The notes below the pieces were generated by a model. It ran no database searches and was not told the DNA's origin. It saw nothing but the letters and a program-made list of their open reading frames with translations. Below, piece by piece: positions 57,702-64,000 of a stretch of DNA of 64,000 bases. The translations under genes and the position numbers were made by a program. How positions within the stretch are numbered: the stretch's first letter is position 1; each line of letters opens with the position of its first letter. Origin of the DNA: Malurus cyaneus samueli (lineage: Eukaryota > Chordata > Aves > Passeriformes > Maluridae); NCBI GenBank assembly GCA_009741485.1, contig CM019216.1, forward strand, positions 52,773,943-52,837,942, read 5' to 3'.

Positions 57702-60700
57702 GTAAGAGTCCTTTGCTTTCTGCTTGCCTAGGTGAGACTGGGACCAAACATTTACAAGCTGCATGTGGTGAAGGTAGATCCCCAAATCCCTGAGTCACAA
57801 ATTCCCCGGGTGGTGATGAATTTGGGGCTCGCTGGCCAGCAAGAGCTGATGATGATTTGGGTGAGAGCAGGGGTTGCTCCAGGGCTGTGTTCTTTAGAGA
57901 CACCAGAAAAGCAGCAGCCTTGGTGTCTGCATGGGCAACTGATGGCTCCTGGCAAACATTTCCCATGGCCAGGGACGGGGGCACCCTTGGGAAGCAGCCT
58001 GCCAAAGACTTGTACAAAGACACGGCTGTCTCATTTCAGCAGCCTTTTATCTCAGGTTTGGGGACTTTTTCTATGTTATTAACAACTACTGTGATCCTTA
58101 TTTTGATTGCTTTAAAATTTGTTAGTGCGTGTGCAAAATGGAATCACAAAGGAAAGAAAAGCTTGTTCTAAAACATGCTGCAGCTTCAGTCTTTTTTCAT
58201 AACCACATTCTTAACATTAGATTTTTCATTCCATGTGATAAGGAGACCAAACCTGATCCGTGTTAGTTTCTGGAATATTTTTGGTATGAAACAATATTTT
58301 TGTGCAAGATGGTGCCAAAAAAAATATAACACACAAGAACTAAATAGGTCTCTTTAGATATATGGGTTTCATAGAGATTCATATTTTTTGTCCTGAAAAT
58401 CTTAAACTCCAGTGAACTATCAGATTCAGACCACACATTATCTTGCAGGCATCTGTATAACCACACAGTATGTTGTGATTGCAGTAAAAAATGCAGTTAT
58501 GAGGGTGCTAATGCATATGTAAAGATGCAATAAAATAAATGTTATACATGTGTAGTTTAAAAATATTAAAAAAGCAAAGTGTTTGGTAACATGTATGGGT
58601 AGATTTTAGCTGTAAATAGTAGAGACATGCCCCAGCATAAAAAACCCGTAACTGCTATTTAATGTTAAGAATTTTTGTCTTAGCTTAAATTCTAGTTTCT
58701 AAGNTTGCAAAAGAATAGTTTCAGTCAAATCAAATACCTTTTTCATCTAAGTGGTAATTTTATATGGGGGAGAAAAATATGCAATTTGGACTTTTATCTG
58801 AAATACTATACTTTTGTTTGCAAATCTTTTATCAAACAGCAGTAAATATTTGCCTTTCTGAATAAGATAGTTATACATCTTTCTAAAATTACAAAATGCC
58901 ATAGATATAGGGGAAGTGGTAGCATGAAAATTTACTGCCTTTTTAATCAGATTGCATATTTTCCTTTATTTTTCTTGACGTATTATGCCTTGCCATGTAA
59001 ATATAACAGAAAAGGGAAAAAAATATTTATAAGACCCCAATCAATTATGATCCCGTCAATACTTCTAAAGTCAAGTGCTGTAATAATAATGACAATATTA
59101 TTGCAAAATGTCAAAACAGAACAGAATTAATTTTGCATGGAAGCTGTACCATAATAGGAATTCTTTACTTGTTTTTCTTTTCCTTGTGGAGAGTATTGCA
59201 GCATCCCTGTGATATTGTCTTAACCTAGTTTAATGTTTTGTCTCAAAACTCATTTCTTTTTATTGTTTTTATTTTGAAATAACTAGTGGAATCAATGGTT
59301 CCTCTGTCACATGAAATTTCATTGTATTTTTTTCCACTTGTCCTTTTCTCTTCCAGCAGCTATCCTTTTCTTCCATGCATACTATTGAAGTAACTATCAA
59401 CCCTTAGGGACAAACTTTTCCCTCTCTACGTGCAGAAAAAAACCCTTCAGTAATTTCTCTGCTTTTACAATTGTATGAGAGGAAGCGTCATTTTGCTTTT
59501 ATCCCTATTTTACTAGCTCCAACTTGTAAGTGCAAAATGATCTTTAAGAAAATACCTGATTACAGGCTGAGCTATCTCTCAGGTGAAGGGATTTAATACC
59601 AGGATGCATATGAGCCTGCTTCACACTGAAGAGTGTTACTCAGGAAAGGAGGATCTGTTCCCTTTCTCAGCTGGAAAGGCATCAGTGGACAGCCCAGTGG
59701 AGCCACAGCCCATGGGTCTGAGTGGGACAAGAAGGCTTTCTGTCCCTCCTGCTGGCATTGGGCTATGGCTGAGACAGACAGGGGGCAGAGAAAGTGAAGT
59801 TGTTCCTCTCTGCAGCATGGCTGTTATGCCTGAGATGCCAGTCACGGTCTGGTTCATCCCCTGTCTGCCTTTTGTTCAGCAGTTGCTTAAGGCCAGGCAC
59901 AGAAACACGGAGCAGGACTGAGATGCCCTGTGATGACCAGGGGCCAGGGTGTCTGTTTGGGGTGGAAACCCTAAAGAACAGATAACTCCCAGAGCCAAAC
60001 GTTCATCAGAAGAGTCATACGCTTCACTGATAAAGAAACTGTAAAAATCACAGGACTCCTGCAACTCTATGACCCTGCAGCTGGAAGTCATGGAAGTCAC
60101 AGTGCTGTGCACTAACTCAGAGATTGCACAGCTGTAATAGGAAAATATGGCAAAGTCCTTTACAAGGAAGACTGCTCATTTTTTGAGTTTACCCTTAGCC
60201 ATAGCTGTACTTTTTAGTATCCTGTATATTTGTCACACAGCTGTAGCCCAGAGGTTGTTAGGTGAATTTATTTATCAGTTTAGTGTCTTGCGTTAATTCA
60301 TTGCAATGAAGGGCAACAACTGCTACCTTGATTATTAAATAAGTTCAGTACAGGGTTATTACAAAAATTACAAACTGAACATCTGACAGCCTCAGGGCTG
60401 AGGATTTTTTTTTTCTTCCAAGAGTAGGAGCCTTTGAAAGGAGGTGACTGATAAATCCGAAGTCATTCCATGTAAACAGATCGACAGCAATGGACAGATG
60501 TTGTTTCACATCTTTCTTGAGCCCCATTTCTCCACTTTCTCCAAAGTAGGCCTGTCAAATATTTNNNNNTCCTTGATTCATCTTCTGCGCTCCCATCACT
60601 TCATACCATAGGTTAGTTGTTATGACTTTCAGTATGATACAAAGCACTGTTCAAGCCATTTCTTTTCCTGCCTTACGCTGGGTTTTCAGTGGTGCTACCT

Positions 60701-63483
60701 TTTACCACATCAGAAAGGCAAGATCTACCCTTATTTTGTCACCATTAACCCAAATATTCCAGTGCCTAAATGATGATGTTACAAAGAATTTTGTGAGAGT
60801 GACAAAGAATATAATGTGAGAGTTTGAAATAATTGATATCACCATTCCCATTTTCACACCTGTCTTTCCTTTTAGTGCAAGGAAGCCTCCTAGACAACTA
60901 TGTGAGAACAGAGGGAGCTTGGTTGCTCAATCCAATGAAGCAAGTTTATAAAGCAAATAGTGAAGAAGAATGTGCAGAGAAATGTGAAAATGAAGATAAG
61001 TTGGTTTGCAGGTAATTTCCACGGGCTCCCACATATATCTTTCATTGCAGGTGATGGAACAATGTGCCTTTTTGCCATTAGTCTGAACTTTCATGAGTTT
61101 CCTTATGAGTATGTGTGGTTTTGAGGTTTGCTGGAAAAACAAAAGATGTGTAGAAGCAGAATGCCTGATACATATAGATGAAGACAGAAGAAATAGAGAA
61201 ATTTTAAAAGTTTTGTTGAATTTTTATTGAAAAAGTTTGTGTTATCTTGATGAACACACTGCAAACCAACTTGGCATAGTTTTATCAAGACTCTTGCACT
61301 CCTTCTGCAATAAAGAGTCATCATTAATTTTTGGAAATTTAGGACAACAGTAATGGCATTGCTTATGTTCATTGCATTAGCTATCTTGCAGATAAATCCA
61401 TTATTCTGAATTTTATCAGAATTTGGGCTTAGGTAATGTCTATTTACTTTGAGAAAGAGATGGTCACGAAAACCTTACTTATCCTAAACCTTCCTTTCAT
61501 TCAGGCCTTCTCTGCATTTGAGTTTATCAGGCTCAAAAAGTAAGAAAGCATGAAAGGTAATGATGAGTCTGTACCACTAGTCTTTCCTCAGGTTTCTGCC
61601 CCAGTAGAGCCTGTTGCTCTGAGCCTAAGGCTTCTGCATCTCCTCTCCAAAGCCTTGGAGCTCATTGAGCTCCAGCAGTATAGCAGGAAAGTGGAGCAGT
61701 GAGGAGAGATATCCATTACGGCAGTGGCAGGCAGTCCTCATGAATGGGGCAGAGGGGTTTTCTCTTCCAGCCTTCATGAGATCTCAGTCTACCACTTCTG
61801 CAGCAGTAATGGCATTGCTACCTTTTTAAATTCAGCAGACTGACTGTCTGCAGGGCTGTTTCAAGCACTTGGTTCCACTTAAAGCTTTTATTCAAGGCAG
61901 AGATACACTGGTGCTGACTTCTTAAATGTGTTGTGTAACTTTGCTTTTTAAATCAAAAGGGAAAATGAGACTTATTTTAAAAAGGCATCATGCTGAAGAA
62001 TGACAAGGATTTGCTGAGTGTGTGAAGTATCACCAACTCCCTTTGATCCAACTTCACTCTGAAAACCACAAAGAGAGCAAAACTTCAGTAACACATGGTT
62101 CAGGAGGACAGGGAGGAAGGCAGAGAGGTCAATTCTATATTTTCAGATTATATATTTACAGTTTTCAGGGAATTATTGTTCCCTTTTGCAGCATATTCAG
62201 ACACAGTATCATCCCTTAGGTTCTGCCCCAGGGTCTAAGCTTCCCATCACCTGGCACTGGAATAACATCAGGTTATTGCCTCTTTAATTAATTATATGAG
62301 ATCTATTACAATGAAGCAAGAACAGGTGCTGTCTGGCAGGAAGGATTTCAGGGAAGAACGGTAAATATTAGGCAGAGCTCTGACACCAGGCCAGTGTTGC
62401 AGCATCCTCACGTTAATGCTTCAGACCAACCTGTTCAGACCAATGCTTCAGACTTGTTATCCCATCTTAGAGGTGGATTGGGCTGTATTCCTTAGTTGCT
62501 TCCCTAGTTAGGAATTTAGCATTACTGACAGCTTAATTGGCTTAATTGGGGGTAACAGATGTAGTTTTGACCCAGGACTACCAGTGCTCTCCAGATCACT
62601 CATGGGTATGATTACCAGCAGTGAGTCCAGATGTGATCCCTCTCCTTTGGGAAGAGGCTGTGTGAATTTACAAGCACAGGCACACTGGGCCATGCCACCT
62701 GGTCACAGGGCTGCAGAATGTGCTTTGTCAGTGTTGGCTTTCCTCTATGGATCTGTCCACTGAATATCATGCTGCTATTGTTCTTTTCCTAGTTTGGAAA
62801 AGTCAGCTATAAGAATTAGTCAGCCTGTCAGGAGGTTTCCTTAGATGCTATGGTAAAGGCTACACCATCTGCAGTTTACAGTGCAGACACTTGCTGAAAA
62901 GAGAAAGTGCTTCCACTGCTTCTTGTCCAAAGATTCAGAACAACTACCACAAGATGATTTGAGGTCCTGGATTGTGTTTTCCCTGCTCCTTGGTAGCTGC
63001 TGCATACTGTGGAATGTCTCACTCCTTGAATCACCACTAATATTTTTTAAAAAAGGTCAAGGTGCCTTGTTGAAGGGGATACCCTTCAACATGGTCTCTT
63101 GAATGTCTGGCAGGTTATGAACCTTTTATCCCTTGTTATAATTTGCTCTTGTAGCTCTCTTTCACCTAAGTCTGACATGAACACTCAGAAGTGAAAATCA
63201 TCTCTGAAAATGTAAGCTGCAATAGACAGTGATTTGAAATTATTTCTCAGTCTTAAATATCACTGAACTGTAGTGTTTGATAAAATCATAACTGAATACT
63301 CAAAAATGGGTTCAGGAAAATAAGCACATATTCAGCTATTGTTTCTTACATTATTCTCTCCTCTTAATTTCAACAGGGCCTTCTTATTTACCAGTAAAGA
63401 CCAACAGTGTTTAACATTGAATGAGAACACCAAAACAGCAATGATATTCAGAAGAACAAATGCAGTTCTTTATGAAAAAAGAA
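57653..63483 (+). CDS. PLG: Plasminogen, first three coding exons (5' part of gene)
   Basis: Plasminogen is the secreted liver zymogen of plasmin, the fibrin-degrading serine protease. Three exons (57653-57701, 60876-61011, 63377-63483) join in frame to 97 residues. Residues 1-19 form a signal peptide with a LLLLFL core ending VQG; then DNYVRTEGAW opens the PAN/apple domain. Four cysteines, ECAEKCENEDKLVC and later SKDQQC, keep the C-3-C-7-C-11-C spacing of human plasminogen, and the domain ends TNAVLYEKR, matching DVVLFEKK. Splice phases (1, 2, 1) agree at each junction. The kringles and protease domain lie beyond 64000. HGF also has such a domain but is much less similar. A plasminogen-like paralogue cannot be excluded from these exons alone. 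Confidence 0.9.
57702..60875 (+). other. PLG intron 1
   Basis: A 3.2-kb intron. No repeat that I can name and no further exon. It contains an ambiguous base (58704) and a 5-N run (60565-60569). A GC-richer part at about 59580-59920 has open frames without family resemblance. Confidence 0.75.
60565..60569. other. Run of 5 N (assembly gap or masked bases)
   Basis: Five N bases lie inside PLG intron 1; a single n also occurs at 58704. The true sequence and length here are uncertain. PLG exon 1 is on one side and exons 2-3 on the other; their signal peptide and phase fit, which argues against a misjoin at this point. Confidence 0.95.
60876..61011 (+). CDS. PLG: PLG exon 2: signal cleavage region and first half of PAN domain
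   Basis: 136 bases, acceptor CCTTTTAG, donor TGCAG|GTAATT, leaving in phase 2. It encodes VQGSLLDNYVRTEGAWLLNP, then EEECAEKCENEDKLVC. Human plasminogen has GQGEPLDDYVNTQGA and EECAAKCEEDEEFTC at the same places. Confidence 0.95.
61012..63376 (+). other. PLG intron 2
   Basis: A 2.4-kb intron. No gene and no repeat that I can name; composition varies, with a GC-richer part at about 61600-61760. Confidence 0.75.
63377..63483 (+). CDS. PLG: PLG exon 3: second half of PAN domain
   Basis: 107 bases, acceptor CAACAG, donor AGAA|GTATGT, leaving in phase 1. It encodes AFLFTSKDQQCLTLNENTKT and AMIFRRTNAVLYEKR, aligning with human [20 protein letters not shown]. Without splicing, the frame would continue into an AT-rich intron and stop. 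Confidence 0.95.
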
Positions 63484-64000
63484 GTATGTCTATGCCTTTT
63501 TTATATTATAGGACTGTAGTTCAGATAAAAATGATCTGTTTTATAGTATTTGTACATTGTTATATGTTTGTACTCTTCAGTTAATTAATTTGGTGGCATT
63601 TTTATTTTCTTATTTTTATGGCATTATTAATTGACAAGGTGAATTTTTGTATTCCCGTTTTGTATATATTTTATTTATGAACATTTGTGTTACAGATGAG
63701 GGTTATTTGACAGAAATATATTTGGTCTCTAATTCTTTCTGAAAATGGGAAGTCTGTCTGTAAGAAATGTCAGCAATCCAATTTTTTATCCCCTGTTTTT
63801 AAAAAATATCACCTAATGCCAGATGCAAGGAAATAATTGGGTTTTAAGACTATTTTTAAATTAATTATCAAGCATGGAGCTCTAGCTATACACAGGGAAG
63901 AAGGAATGTGGTTTATTTCTAATGTAACATAGATTTCATTGTGCTTGTTCCCTGATTTAGTAATACACAGGGGAGAAAAGATCTCTTTAGGGATCATTCA
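63484..64000 (+). other. PLG intron 3 (start)
   Basis: AT-rich intron up to the window edge. The first kringle exon was not seen. Confidence 0.75.

Noticed and set aside
57595..58171. Overlapping frames of 104-142 codons around PLG exon 1.
   Set aside because: They run across the PLG exon 1 donor into intron or lie antisense to it; the PLG frame with phase-matched exons is far better supported.
57653..63483. HGF or MST1 as the identity of the plus-strand gene.
   Set aside because: These relatives share the PAN domain, but the DNYVRTEGAW opening, the SKDQQC segment and the cysteine spacing match plasminogen much more closely.
1..64000. CRISPR arrays, bacterial operons, tRNA or rRNA genes.
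   Set aside because: None seen; the sequence is vertebrate nuclear DNA. I did not find a tRNA-like B box with a matching stem, though a covariance-model scan would be more reliable than reading.

Overview
This window is nuclear DNA from a vertebrate, almost certainly a bird. It is AT-rich, its genes are split by introns, and it carries decayed copies of the CR1 LINE family whose 3' ends ("...gatgatctt...ccaacc...") are typical of avian genomes. The species cannot be read from the sequence. There is one ambiguous base at 58704 and a five-N run at 60565-60569.

Two protein-coding genes are supported, arranged head to head. The minus strand from the left edge to about 45.2 kb is AHI1 (jouberin), a ciliary transition-zone scaffold. 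Eighteen coding exons, from the start codon at 40357 to 5410, join in frame into about 1010 residues: a lysine/glutamate-rich N-terminus, a conserved middle region, seven WD40-type blades and the start of the linker to the SH3 domain. The SH3 domain and C-terminus lie off the left edge. The 5' end sits in a CpG island (about 44.35-45.56 kb) with a probable non-coding first exon, two RFX X-box-like sites and two GC-rich minisatellites.

From about 45.6 to 57.57 kb is a 12-kb intergenic stretch with no supported gene. It holds one CR1 remnant, microsatellites, an unusual near-perfect 52-bp hairpin at 53973-54024 and an unassigned GC-richer block at about 50.5-51.96 kb.

The plus strand from 57.65 kb to the right edge is the 5' part of plasminogen (PLG) or a very close paralogue. 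Three exons encode the signal peptide and the PAN/apple domain; the kringles and protease lie off the right edge.

The two genes are not known to act together: AHI1 is a ciliary protein and PLG a secreted liver zymogen. Their adjacency is the most notable feature of the layout, because in human the gene beyond the AHI1 5' end is PDE7B and PLG is distant on 6q. I found no operon-like system, CRISPR array, intact mobile element or clearly undescribed system. The findings concern promoter architecture, splicing, tandem repeats and gene order.
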